DNA of 18,312 nt from Sulfurovum sp. (GTDB lineage Bacteria > Campylobacterota > Campylobacteria > Campylobacterales > Sulfurovaceae). Shown here piece by piece: positions 7,455-14,980 of the stretch. The translations under genes were made by a program, and so were the position numbers. The notes beneath the pieces are model-generated. The model was given only the letters and a program-made list of their open reading frames with translations, made no database searches and had not been told where the DNA came from. The stretch is taken from NCBI GenBank assembly GCA_015663065.1, contig DQSX01000084.1, positions 1 to 18,312 of the forward strand, in the 5' to 3' direction. The number at the start of each line of letters is the position of its first letter. Positions within the stretch are counted from its first letter, which is position 1.

Positions 7455-9235
7455 TGGAAAAAATTGTTTACAAGATCCTCTCTACCAAACGCAATAAATT
7501 TATAGTGATCATGATCGTACTTATGGCTATGGGAGCATCTGTTATGATGATCCCTACCAAGCTTATTTTGGCAAGAATGTTACCGGGGAAAAGTGCCAAT
7601 ACCTTTACTATTTATGTAGATACGGCTACCAATGCTTCCATTAAAGAGACCAAGATGGTGACCAGCTGTATTGTCGATATCATGACTAAAGAGAAAGAAG
7701 TGACTGATATGGAAGTCTTTTTAGGGCAGGGTGCACCTCTGGATTATGCTGGTCTGGTAAAAGGTTCTGCACTCAAATCTTTGAAAAACCAGGCGGAGAT
7801 CGTCATAAACCTCACGGACAAACACGGACGTGATGAACCCTCATTTGCCATGGTACACCGTATTCGCCCCATTATTAATGAAGCCTGTGGTTCTTTAGTG
7901 GAAAACACGTCCATACGTTTCACAGAAATGCCTTCTGGTCCACCTACTTTGGCAACCATTGTTGTTGAATTGTATGGAAAAAATGATGAAGTATTGCGTG
8001 AAACAGCTATCAATGTTGCCGCAATATTGGCTGAAACGGATGGACTTGTAGACATAGACATAATGCAGGATGACCTCTATACCAAATATGACCTTGTACC
8101 GGATAAAGAGAAGATCATACGCAGCGGATTGTCTGTAGATCAGGTAAACCAGATCATCTATTTAGCATTTCAGGGTATGCCTATTGCGGTGAAAAATACC
8201 CATAATCAGCAAGACCAGATTCCTATCTTTTTACGTTTGGATGATAAAACACGTACGGTAGACTTTCATACAAAGGAAGCTTTACTCAATAAACTCTCTT
8301 CTTTAAAACTGATGAATGCCAAAGGGATGATGGTACCCTTAAGTGAGATCATCCAACTTGAAGCGCAGCTGTCTTCTCCAACTATTTTTAGGAAAAATCT
8401 AAAAAATATGGTGACGATCACTGCAGAGTGTGACATGGTATCTCAAGTCTATCCTCTGCTTGAATCTCGAGACAAGATGATAGAGAAATTATGGAAAAAA
8501 TATGAAGTAACTAAAAAACCCGGTATAGATACCTTTATGTTCGATCTTAATCTTGTCGATAGAAAAACAGGTACGAAAATACTCTTACGCTGGGATGGAG
8601 AGATGAAAGTATCTTTAGATACCTTTCGCGACCTTGGGGGTGCGTTTATCTCTGCTTTGGTACTGATGTTCCTTTTGATGGTCGTTTACTATAAATCGTT
8701 TGCGCTGAGCGGTATTGTCCTGATAGGCTCTTTCCTCTCTATCGTAGGGGTTATTGCGGGGCACTGGGTGGCAGACAAGTTTTCACTGTTCATGACAGAT
8801 GTCAATTTCTTTTTAACGGCTACTTCACTCATAGGGTTCATCTCTCTTATGGGTATCTCTGCACGTTCATCTCTACTGCTGATTGATTTTGCAATGTCTC
8901 TCATAGCAGATACAGGGATGGAGAAAAAAAGAGCCATTGCCATAGCCACAGCAACACGTGCAAAACCTATTATGCTGACAGCAGTTGCCATCATTCTGGG
9001 TTCTTTACTGCTTGCTACAGACCCTATATTTGGTGGATTGGGTGTGGCACTGATCTTTGGATCCATGGCAACGACACTGGTCTCTCTGTTCTTCATTCCG
9101 GTACTTATGGATAATGCAAGGGCTTTAATGCCGGATGAGTACTTTATGAATCAGATCAAAGTAAAAAAAGGCACATGGTGTGTCATTGCAGACAATGTAA
9201 AATCACTCTTCCCACCATACAAAATGAGAAAGTAG
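7454..9235 (+). CDS. RND efflux transporter, C-terminal half (TM7-TM12 and second porter domain)
   Basis: This 593-residue protein matches the second half of an RND pump. It has TM7 at about residues 15-35, then a periplasmic domain starting MLPGKSANTFTIYVD and containing PSGPPTLATIVVELYG, and five membrane helices between about 395 and 555. In TM10 the position of the AcrB proton-relay lysine (K940) is an arginine (R471, in GISARSSLLLIDF), and the TM11 threonine is kept (T509, in KPIMLTAVA). The gene starts at an ATG overlapping the preceding stop as TAATG. GAGGAGGG at 7437-7444, nine bases upstream, is the strongest ribosome binding site of the neighbourhood. This favours a genuine separate gene over a sequencing frameshift. 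The two halves presumably assemble into one 12-helix unit. Confidence 0.88.
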   Translation: MEKIVYKILSTKRNKFIVIMIVLMAMGASVMMIPTKLILARMLPGKSANTFTIYVDTATNASIKETKMVTSCIVDIMTKEKEVTDMEVFLGQGAPLDYAGLVKGSALKSLKNQAEIVINLTDKHGRDEPSFAMVHRIRPIINEACGSLVENTSIRFTEMPSGPPTLATIVVELYGKNDEVLRETAINVAAILAETDGLVDIDIMQDDLYTKYDLVPDKEKIIRSGLSVDQVNQIIYLAFQGMPIAVKNTHNQQDQIPIFLRLDDKTRTVDFHTKEALLNKLSSLKLMNAKGMMVPLSEIIQLEAQLSSPTIFRKNLKNMVTITAECDMVSQVYPLLESRDKMIEKLWKKYEVTKKPGIDTFMFDLNLVDRKTGTKILLRWDGEMKVSLDTFRDLGGAFISALVLMFLLMVVYYKSFALSGIVLIGSFLSIVGVIAGHWVADKFSLFMTDVNFFLTATSLIGFISLMGISARSSLLLIDFAMSLIADTGMEKKRAIAIATATRAKPIMLTAVAIILGSLLLATDPIFGGLGVALIFGSMATTLVSLFFIPVLMDNARALMPDEYFMNQIKVKKGTWCVIADNVKSLFPPYKMRK

Positions 9236-9246
9236 CTCTCTTCTCT

Positions 9247-9264
9247 CCTCGAACAGCTTCGAGG
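9247..9264 (+). terminator. Hairpin terminator after the RND genes
   Basis: CCTCGAA (9247-9253) and TTCGAGG (9258-9264) pair perfectly around a CAGC loop and are followed by TTATTG, a modest U-run on the + strand. It lies between the RND stop at 9235 and the end of the convergent adaptor gene. The - strand side is purine-rich, so termination should be best for the + strand. Confidence 0.65.
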
Positions 9265-9278
9265 TTATTGTGGCTTAT

Positions 9279-10073
9279 TTACTCTTCGTTATAGTCTATT
9301 TTTAACTTTGCATACATTCCTGGAAAGATCTTTTTATGTCCTTTGTGAAAAGAGACACGGATGGTAAAGGTATGTGTCATGGGGTTGGCGGAAGGTACAA
9401 CGGACTTAATGCGTCCTCTTGTTTTGAATTTTATGGAAGGGATCTCAACATCTATAAAGTCTCCTTTATTGACTCTAAGGAGGTCAGTTTCAGAGATCTG
9501 ACCTTCTATTTCAAGGTGATCCAAGTCTACCAGAACCATAGCCAACATTCCAGGAACGATCAAGTCCCCTACACGGATACCTTTTTGTACAATGATCCCG
9601 TCATTGGGTGCTTTTACTTCAAGATAATTGGCAATGGTAGCGATCTGCTTGACTTTTTCAGCGGCATTCTTTACCAGTGAACGTGTCGCTGCCAGACCTG
9701 CCTGTACATTGTCTGCTGTGATGTCCAGATTATTCCAGTCTACAGAGTTGTCTTTGCCCCGTACACGAAGCAGAGCCTTTTCACGTCTAATGCTGTCGAG
9801 TCTGGTTCTGTACATATCTACCATAATATCAGCCTGTTCCAGTGCCAGGTCAGCCTGATTTTTCATAATGTCAAACTCTGCAGATTCAAGTTCAAAAAGG
9901 GTGTCTTCACGTTTTACTGAGTCACCAATATCAAAGTATATATGTTTCACATAGCCCATGTAACGCGCACCGATCATTTTTTGATTGTCAGATACAACGG
10001 TACCCGTGATGTTTAATGTAGCGGTGAATGCAGCCAGTGTCATAAGAACGAAGAGTAAGAAAATTCTTTGCAT
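9279..10073 (-). CDS. Membrane-fusion (HlyD/AcrA-type) adaptor protein, short form
   Basis: This 264-residue protein has a signal peptide (about residues 1-18). A split lipoyl domain follows: the first half is around GYVKHIYFDIGDSVKRED and the second around VKAPNDGIIVQKGIRVGD. Between them lies an alpha-helical hairpin of about 80 residues (68-148). After the lipoyl domain comes a beta-barrel segment (LEIEGQISETDLLRVNKGD, then PSIKFKTRGRIKSVVPSANP). The chain stops soon after FPGMYAKLKIDYNEE, so the membrane-proximal domain seen in 350-400-residue adaptors appears to be missing. Such proteins link an inner-membrane RND pump to an outer-membrane channel. It converges on the RND genes rather than sharing their transcript. 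AAGG about nine bases before the ATG serves as the ribosome binding site. No TolC-type channel is in the window. Confidence 0.87.
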   Translation of the reverse strand: MQRIFLLFVLMTLAAFTATLNITGTVVSDNQKMIGARYMGYVKHIYFDIGDSVKREDTLFELESAEFDIMKNQADLALEQADIMVDMYRTRLDSIRREKALLRVRGKDNSVDWNNLDITADNVQAGLAATRSLVKNAAEKVKQIATIANYLEVKAPNDGIIVQKGIRVGDLIVPGMLAMVLVDLDHLEIEGQISETDLLRVNKGDFIDVEIPSIKFKTRGRIKSVVPSANPMTHTFTIRVSFHKGHKKIFPGMYAKLKIDYNEE

Positions 10074-10120
10074 TAGAAATACCTTTTTAGTTATATTGAT
10101 GATATTGAACAGTTTAGTTA

Positions 10121-10126
10121 ATTATA
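10121..10126 (-). promoter_or_regulatory. Candidate -10 box for the adaptor gene
   Basis: Read on the - strand, this is TATAAT, 47 bases before the adaptor start, in an A+T-rich region. No good -35 box is present; TTTAAC stands at a short 15-base spacing. It would let the adaptor be transcribed independently of the fadL-like gene upstream. Confidence 0.45.
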
Positions 10127-10215
10127 TTTTATAGCAATAAAGTTAAAAGTAGGGTGTAAATGCCTGTTTGAATTTAAAGAGAAAGGAAAGTGTTACGAGA
10201 AGGTAAAGTGAGCTC

Positions 10216-10231
10216 CCCACCTAGAGGTGGG
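10216..10231 (-). terminator. Small GC hairpin after the FadL-type gene
   Basis: CCCACC (10216-10221) and GGTGGG (10226-10231) form a 6-bp stem with a TAGA loop, nine bases past the stop of the FadL-type gene. No U-run follows on either strand, so it may be a weak terminator or an RNA-processing or stability element between this gene and the adaptor gene. The rest of the 10074-10239 gap shows nothing beyond the -10 box at 10121. Confidence 0.4.
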
Positions 10232-10239
10232 AAGTAGAG

Positions 10240-11493
10240 TTAAAACTTGTAAGTAAGTTGGAAAGAAAGAGAGTCTTCTCTGTGATCCGTTGTTACTGAA
10301 TCAATTCCCATACCTAACATGCTCACATCAAATGTTTTTGTTGATTCTGGTGAGTAGACATATGCTAAATCAACAGAAAATTGTTCATTGAATGCATAGG
10401 TTCCACCCACTGAATAGTGATCTTCTGATGTGGCTGGGAATCCAAGAAGGTTAAACATATTGATTGAAGGGTTTTGTGTTTCTACTACAGCACTTGATGC
10501 ATGGTTGTAACCTACTCTGAGGGCCCAGTTGTCTCGTGAATATTGATAACCTACTGCAAAGACATCCTGGTCTTCCCATGATACATCAGTGTAACCTTCT
10601 ACATCTGACCATTTTATTTTTTTATAGTCGAATGCAAATGCATGTTGACCCATTACGTACGCAAACCCTACACCTGCTTCGGCCGGTTGTTCCAACGTAT
10701 CACTCATGATGATTCCAAAGTTTCTGGCTGCACTTTCAATAGCCCCATCATATGTCATTTTAATGGACGACTTGTATACCGCACCAATAGTAAGGCCATT
10801 AGAGAAATCATACGTTGCACCGATATTGTAACCAAAACCAAAGTCTTGTGCTAATCCGGAACCTACTTGTACGAATTGTGGTGGCATTGTTGGAGTAGGC
10901 ATAACAAAATTGATATCCAAATTTCCATACTGAAGTACTGGAGCAATGGCAATACTGAAACCATTTGTTTTATATGCAAGAGGCACAGCAAATTGCATTA
11001 ACTGTAAGTTGGTAACCATATCAAAATTAGATAATTGCCCAGTAGTCATGAGAGTGTTTTCTATTCCTGCCCCATTACTATAGTCAACACCCATACCTGC
11101 AGTTCCCCACATACCAATACCTACGTAAAAATTTTCACTCATCTTCATAGCCAATGAAACTTCAGGAATCATATTAAGATCTGCATCAGATGTCATTTTA
11201 TTTTGAGGAGGAAGCCCCATGCCTGGAGGTGCTGGAGTTTCATTCAACTGTGTCTTGATATCCGGCATGAAGACTGTACCGCCAAAAGATATTTCAGTGG
11301 CTTCAACTGATGTAATAAGAGCAGGGTTTGTCAATGTTGACTCCGCACCATGACTCATGGCGATCCCAACACCCCCCATACCTCTTGCTTTCGTACCTAC
11401 TGCAATTAAGTGGTCTCCGTTTGTTGCGTGTAGCAGTGTTGAAGTCAGTAGTGACAAAGCAATGCCACTTTTAAGTAGTGTAGTGTTTTTCAT
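10240..11493 (-). CDS. FadL/OmpP1/TodX-family outer-membrane channel for hydrophobic compounds
   Basis: This 417-residue protein has a signal peptide (cleavage after LHA, about residue 23). The FadL-type N-terminus follows: AVGTKARGMGGVGIAMSHGAES and then TNPALIT, the conserved plug-region Asn-Pro-Ala. The rest alternates in short amphipathic strands typical of a beta barrel and ends in the aromatic residue of LTYKF, the usual signal for outer-membrane assembly. FadL-family channels take up long-chain fatty acids, hydrocarbons or aromatics by lateral diffusion. Two proline-rich stretches (APPGMGLPPQ near residue 90 and PTPTMPPQF near 205) probably form surface loops. AGGGA six bases before the ATG supports the start. 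The transcript starts from a near-consensus promoter at 11524-11552 and may read into the adaptor gene 166 bases further on. The natural substrate cannot be inferred. Confidence 0.9.
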   Translation of the reverse strand: MKNTTLLKSGIALSLLTSTLLHATNGDHLIAVGTKARGMGGVGIAMSHGAESTLTNPALITSVEATEISFGGTVFMPDIKTQLNETPAPPGMGLPPQNKMTSDADLNMIPEVSLAMKMSENFYVGIGMWGTAGMGVDYSNGAGIENTLMTTGQLSNFDMVTNLQLMQFAVPLAYKTNGFSIAIAPVLQYGNLDINFVMPTPTMPPQFVQVGSGLAQDFGFGYNIGATYDFSNGLTIGAVYKSSIKMTYDGAIESAARNFGIIMSDTLEQPAEAGVGFAYVMGQHAFAFDYKKIKWSDVEGYTDVSWEDQDVFAVGYQYSRDNWALRVGYNHASSAVVETQNPSINMFNLLGFPATSEDHYSVGGTYAFNEQFSVDLAYVYSPESTKTFDVSMLGMGIDSVTTDHREDSLSFQLTYKF

Positions 11494-11523
11494 TATTTTC
11501 CCTATTTTTGTTTTAATACCAAT

Positions 11524-11552
11524 AGTATAGTTTAATAAATAGTTAATGTCAA
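11524..11552 (-). promoter_or_regulatory. Sigma-70-type promoter of the FadL-type gene
   Basis: On the - strand TTGACA (11552-11547) is followed by a 17-base spacer and TATACT (11529-11524), which is very close to consensus. Transcription would begin about 24 bases before the ATG at 11493. This is the best promoter match in the window and suggests a well-expressed outer-membrane protein. Confidence 0.8.
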
Positions 11553-11670
11553 TAATTTACTTAAATATTATTTAATTATCAAAAAAAATTATGTTAGTGG
11601 GAAGAAATGGAATACTTTTTGAACGCTTTCAGATAGCTGTTTATGTGAGTTTACCTGTGGTTATGAAAGT

Positions 11671-11702
11671 CTTTTTTCACCATTATAAAAGGGTGAAAAA
11701 AG
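11671..11702. repeat. Perfect 11-bp inverted repeat (CTTTTTTCACC / GGTGAAAAAAG)
   Basis: CTTTTTTCACC (11671-11681) and GGTGAAAAAAG (11692-11702) are exact reverse complements around a 10-base A+T-rich centre. On either strand the T-run lies in the 5' arm and the A-run in the 3' arm, which is the opposite of a factor-independent terminator. It sits 34 bases past the stop of the small - strand gene and about 120 bases upstream of the fadL-type -35 box. An operator is possible. Confidence 0.6.
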
Positions 11703-11735
11703 GAAAGGAAAGTGATAATTAGGGGGAATTAATAC

Positions 11736-11879
11736 TTAAAGTTGATCTGCCAGTTGCTTGAGTTCAAAAGAAAGTACAGTTGTAAGTTCATCATACTCTT
11801 TTTTAGTGATCAGACCATTTTCAAGTCCAAATTCATATTTATGTAGTTCATTTTCAATTCTTTTAAGTTTCTCAGCCAT
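11736..11879 (-). CDS. Small SHOCT-like protein (about 47 residues)
   Basis: The protein from the ATG at 11879 begins MAEKLKRIENELHKYEF and continues GLENGLITKKEYDELTTVL. The pattern of a short helix, a Gly-x-Ile-Thr turn and a second helix with Glu-Tyr resembles the SHOCT (short C-terminal) domain, which usually occurs as a small oligomerisation module at the end of bacterial proteins. The open frame extends upstream to an ATG at 11978, giving 80 residues, but the extra part overlaps the divergent + strand gene and has an ATG directly touching its GGAGGG. I therefore prefer the shorter start, though its own ribosome binding site (AAAGAG) is weak. The function is unknown. It may not be a real gene, but the amino-acid pattern supports coding. 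Confidence 0.5.
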   Translation of the reverse strand: MAEKLKRIENELHKYEFGLENGLITKKEYDELTTVLSFELKQLADQL

Positions 11880-11903
11880 TTTGTCTCTTTTTTTGAACTC
11901 AAT

Positions 11904-12413
11904 ATGGACCAGCATCGTGCTACCAATCATCCTTTTTCGCAACTGAGTATTGAACAGTTTGAATCCTGGTCCAAACATCCCTCCAATCTTTTTTTGGCCT
12001 GTGAATACAAAGATGGTTTTGCAGGACTCTTCTTTTCAGTTAGACTCAAACAGGATATCTTTGATAAGCTTATGCATTTTGAAATGAAAAAATCTGAGAT
12101 AAGGGAAGAAGATTTTGTTACTTCTGATGACGTAGGGTCTGATTTCCTTCTCTCCTTTTATGCCATCAACCATAAAGTAGCCATGATGCTTTTTGTAAGA
12201 CACTATGCCTACCTGATCGCAAATCAGAAAAATATAATGGAAATCGGTGTGATCACAGCACTGGATGAAGTCAAAAAAACTGTGCACAATATGAATCTGG
12301 AATTTGATAAATCCAAAGTGTTGGAAAAAGATATAACACTTGATGCCTATAGACAAAAACTGGATAAAGTACTTGCTACAGAATATGTTGTAAAAATGCT
12401 TTTTTCGGAATGA
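11904..12413 (+). CDS. Putative GNAT-like acetyltransferase (uncertain)
   Basis: This 169-residue protein has no signal peptide or membrane helices. The central part (FLACEYKDGFAGLFFSVRL, then a long helix and FLLSFYAINHKVAMMLFVRHYAYLI) alternates beta strands and helices in a way that resembles the GNAT acetyltransferase fold, with the final strand near IGVITALDEVKKTVHNMNL. The usual acetyl-CoA loop motif (Q/RxxGxG/A) is not visible, so the assignment is weak. The ATG at 11904 has no ribosome binding site. The frame is open further upstream to 11847 but offers no normal start codon there, so translation may be leaderless or poorly initiated. The gene is head to head with the small SHOCT-like gene with only 24 bases between them. 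A hairpin terminator follows at 12439. Confidence 0.65.
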   Translation: MDQHRATNHPFSQLSIEQFESWSKHPSNLFLACEYKDGFAGLFFSVRLKQDIFDKLMHFEMKKSEIREEDFVTSDDVGSDFLLSFYAINHKVAMMLFVRHYAYLIANQKNIMEIGVITALDEVKKTVHNMNLEFDKSKVLEKDITLDAYRQKLDKVLATEYVVKMLFSE

Positions 12414-12438
12414 AACAGTGTAGGGTATTGGTTATTTT

Positions 12439-12462
12439 CTCCCAAGCCAAGTGCGTTGGGAG
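12439..12462. terminator. Hairpin terminator between convergent genes
   Basis: CTCCCAA (12439-12445) and TTGGGAG (12456-12462) form a 7-bp GC-containing stem with a 10-base loop. On the + strand it is followed by CATTGTTGTTT, a broken U-run; on the - strand by AAAATAA. It probably ends the + strand acetyltransferase-like gene and may also help end the - strand aspS-adk transcript. Confidence 0.6.
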
Positions 12463-12471
12463 CATTGTTGT

Positions 12472-13065
12472 TTAAATTTTGCTAAGTACAAAAGCCTGCA
12501 TCTCATCAACCACTTCATCAAGTGTTCTTTCCCCGTTGATGACGGTAAGCAATGCTTTGTCTGTGTAAAATTTCTGAATGGCAGCCAAAGGATCTGTATA
12601 GATCTTCATTCTGTCGTTAAAGACTTCTTCAGAGTCATCAGCACGCTCTTCACCTGGTGCAGCTTCAGCTCTACGTCCCAAGATCCTTTCTCTTGCGCAG
12701 GCTTCAGTCACTCTTACTTCGATCACAGATGCCAATTCAATGTTCTCTTCTTTGGAAACCAATGCATCAAACGCAGTCATCTGCTCTTCGCTTCTTGGAT
12801 ACCCGTCAATAAGTACATTGGGTACAGGTGCATTGTTGATTGCAGATACGATCGTATTTACAATGATCTCCAGAGGTACCAAAGCACCTTTCGTGATGTA
12901 AGATTCTATCTCTTTTCCAAGCTCAGAACCGCTTGCTACTTCTTCTCTTAACATATCACCTGTAGAGTAATGTACGATCTTGTCTGCATTATTCTGCGCA
13001 ATGATGCTTGCATCTGTTGTTTTACCTGAACCTGGTGCTCCGATGATCAAAAATAGTTTTTTCAT
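12472..13065 (-). CDS. adk: Adenylate kinase
   Basis: This 197-residue cytoplasmic enzyme catalyses ATP + AMP = 2 ADP. It has the P-loop GAPGSGKTT at residues 9-17, the AMP-site motif STGDMLREEV, DGYPRSEEQM (usually DGFPR; here Phe is Tyr) and RILGRR before the lid. The lid is the short type without the four zinc cysteines, and the chain is shorter than the 214-residue E. coli enzyme, as in other Campylobacterota. AAGG eight bases before the ATG is the ribosome binding site. It lies 20 bases after aspS on the same strand, so the two form an operon transcribed from the promoter in front of aspS. Confidence 0.96.
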   Translation of the reverse strand: MKKLFLIIGAPGSGKTTDASIIAQNNADKIVHYSTGDMLREEVASGSELGKEIESYITKGALVPLEIIVNTIVSAINNAPVPNVLIDGYPRSEEQMTAFDALVSKEENIELASVIEVRVTEACARERILGRRAEAAPGEERADDSEEVFNDRMKIYTDPLAAIQKFYTDKALLTVINGERTLDEVVDEMQAFVLSKI

Positions 13066-13085
13066 ATGTTTTTCCTTTTTTTTAT

Positions 13086-14843
13086 TTACGCTGTTGGTGC
13101 CTGTTGACGAATTCTAAGACTTAATTCCTTAAGTTGTTCTGTATCAACCTCACTTGGTGCCTGTGTCAAAAGACATTGTGCTTTCTGTGTTTTAGGGAAA
13201 GCAATGACTTCACGAATAGAGCTTGACCCTGTCATAAGCATGATCATTCTGTCCAGACCCAGTGCAAATCCACCGTGTGGTGGTGCACCGTACTTGAGAG
13301 CTTCAAGCAGGAATCCAAACTTCTCCTGAGCCTCTTCTTCATCAATGCCAAGCAGTTTAAAGATCTCTGCCTGCATATCTTCTTTGTGGATACGGATAGA
13401 CCCGCCACCAAGCTCTGTACCGTTAAGTACGATGTCATACGCGACAGACTCTATCTCTTCGATGTCTTCAAAATCCAGTGACTTTGGCTGTGTGAACGGG
13501 TGGTGCAGTGCTTTTACTTTGCCATCTTCTACTTCAAACATTGGGAAGTCCATGACCCATAAGAACTCAAAAGTATCTTCAGGGATGATATCCATGATCT
13601 CTGCAAGGTAGATACGGAAACGACCCATGTAGTCCCATACCAGTTTTTTATCACCTGCACCAAAGAAGACGGCATCGCCTATCTCAAGTTCACATCTTTC
13701 GATGATAGCCTGAAGGTCATCTTCTGTGAAGAATTTGGCCAAAGGACCTTTGAGTCCCTCTTCTTTCATTTGGAAATAACCAAGACCGGACGCACCGAAT
13801 TTACGCACGTACTCTTCAAAACCTTTCATCTGACGTTTTGAGAAGATCTCGTCACCTTTTGGTACTTTGAGTGCTTTGATACGGTTCTTTTTAGGCGCTG
13901 CAGCGATCTTGGAGAAGATCTCATTGTCGCATCTTTCAAAAATGTCAATAACATCTACCATTTTCAGGTCATAACGCATATCTGGCTTATCTGAACCGTA
14001 GTTCTCCATAGCATCTGCGTAGGTCATACGTTTGAATGTAGTCGGTACTGCATCAAAGCCACATTTGTGGAATACATCTGAGATGAGTTTTTCCGCTACT
14101 GCTATGACGTCTTCCTGGTCACAGAAAGACATTTCAACATCTATTTGTGTAAATTCCGGTTGTCTGTCTGCTCTTAAATCTTCATCTCTAAAACATTTTG
14201 CTATCTGGAAGTAGCGGTCAAAACCACCCACCATTAACAACTGTTTAAAAAGCTGCGGAGACTGTGGCAATGCATAAAACTCACCACCGTGAACACGTGA
14301 AGGTACAAGATAGTCTCTTGCCCCCTCAGGCGTAGATTTCGTGATGATCGGTGTTTCTACTTCTAGAAAATCAAGCTCATCAAGGGCATTTCTTGTCGCA
14401 ATAGTCGCTTTTGAACGAAGTTTGAAAATATCGTAAGACTTTTGTGTTCTCAGTTCAAGGTAACGGTGTTTGAGTTTGATCTCTTCGTTGACTTTCTCAT
14501 CGTTAAGCTCAAAAGGCATTGGTTTTGAACGGTTTTCAATGGTCAGTTCATCGACAACGATCTCTATTTTTCCTGTTTTAAGTTTAGGGTTTTCAAGTCC
14601 TTCCCCTCTGGCACGTACTTTTCCTGTAGCGATGAGTACGAACTGGTCTCTGACCTCTTCAGCCATTTTGTGTGCTGCTGCATTGTCTGCAGGATCACAG
14701 ACTAGCTGTACAACCTGATCTTTGTCTCTGAGGTCGATAAAGATCAACCCTCCGTGGTCTCTTCGGCTTGAAACCCACCCAGCTACGGTGACTTTCTCTC
14801 CAATATGTTTCTCTGTTACTTCTGCACAATAATGTGTTCTCAC
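13086..14843 (-). CDS. aspS: Aspartyl-tRNA synthetase, probably the non-discriminating Asp/Asn type
   Basis: This 585-residue class II synthetase has an N-terminal anticodon-binding OB fold (about 1-110), the class II core with motif 2 (FRDEDLRADRQPEFTQID), the bacterial GAD insertion (about 290-420) and motif 3 (GLDRMIML) near the C-terminus. The start is a GTG, with GAGGA six bases upstream. In the anticodon-binding domain the sequence reads RRDHGG (H30) and RARGEG (G82). In Pseudomonas aeruginosa AspRS a His and a Gly at the matching places (H31, G83) allow the enzyme to charge both tRNA-Asp and tRNA-Asn. The product Asp-tRNA-Asn would then be amidated by GatCAB. The resemblance suggests this enzyme is non-discriminating, as known in Helicobacter; the assignment of the exact residues is by eye. 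Confidence 0.96.
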   Translation of the reverse strand: MRTHYCAEVTEKHIGEKVTVAGWVSSRRDHGGLIFIDLRDKDQVVQLVCDPADNAAAHKMAEEVRDQFVLIATGKVRARGEGLENPKLKTGKIEIVVDELTIENRSKPMPFELNDEKVNEEIKLKHRYLELRTQKSYDIFKLRSKATIATRNALDELDFLEVETPIITKSTPEGARDYLVPSRVHGGEFYALPQSPQLFKQLLMVGGFDRYFQIAKCFRDEDLRADRQPEFTQIDVEMSFCDQEDVIAVAEKLISDVFHKCGFDAVPTTFKRMTYADAMENYGSDKPDMRYDLKMVDVIDIFERCDNEIFSKIAAAPKKNRIKALKVPKGDEIFSKRQMKGFEEYVRKFGASGLGYFQMKEEGLKGPLAKFFTEDDLQAIIERCELEIGDAVFFGAGDKKLVWDYMGRFRIYLAEIMDIIPEDTFEFLWVMDFPMFEVEDGKVKALHHPFTQPKSLDFEDIEEIESVAYDIVLNGTELGGGSIRIHKEDMQAEIFKLLGIDEEEAQEKFGFLLEALKYGAPPHGGFALGLDRMIMLMTGSSSIREVIAFPKTQKAQCLLTQAPSEVDTEQLKELSLRIRQQAPTA

Positions 14844-14872
14844 GAGCGATCCTCATAATTTATTAGTTCGCG

Positions 14873-14878
14873 ATTATA
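14873..14878 (-). promoter_or_regulatory. -10 box of the aspS-adk operon
   Basis: Read on the - strand this is a perfect TATAAT, 29 bases before the aspS GTG start. The -35 region (CGCAAC) is not conserved, which is common in Campylobacterota. The predicted leader is roughly 20 bases and includes the GAGGA ribosome binding site. Confidence 0.55.
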
Positions 14879-14980
14879 GCTAAAAGTTGTTTAGGGTTGC
14901 GTTTCCTGCAGTTAATACTGTGCATAAAAGACACGTGTTGAAGCAGAGCGCTTTTAAATCAATGACAATATGACATATTT

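Noticed and set aside
7437..7460. Programmed frameshift joining the two RND halves
   Set aside because: No slippery heptamer or downstream structure is visible, and the second half has its own strong ribosome binding site, so independent initiation explains it better.
12451..12951. Long + strand open frame opposite adk
   Set aside because: It is antisense to a certain adenylate kinase, has unusual Cys/Phe/His-rich composition and no start signals; it arises from codon bias on the other strand.
12472..13065. Adenylate kinase lacking the lid zinc cysteines as an oddity
   Set aside because: Cysteine-free short lids are normal in many Gram-negative adenylate kinases.
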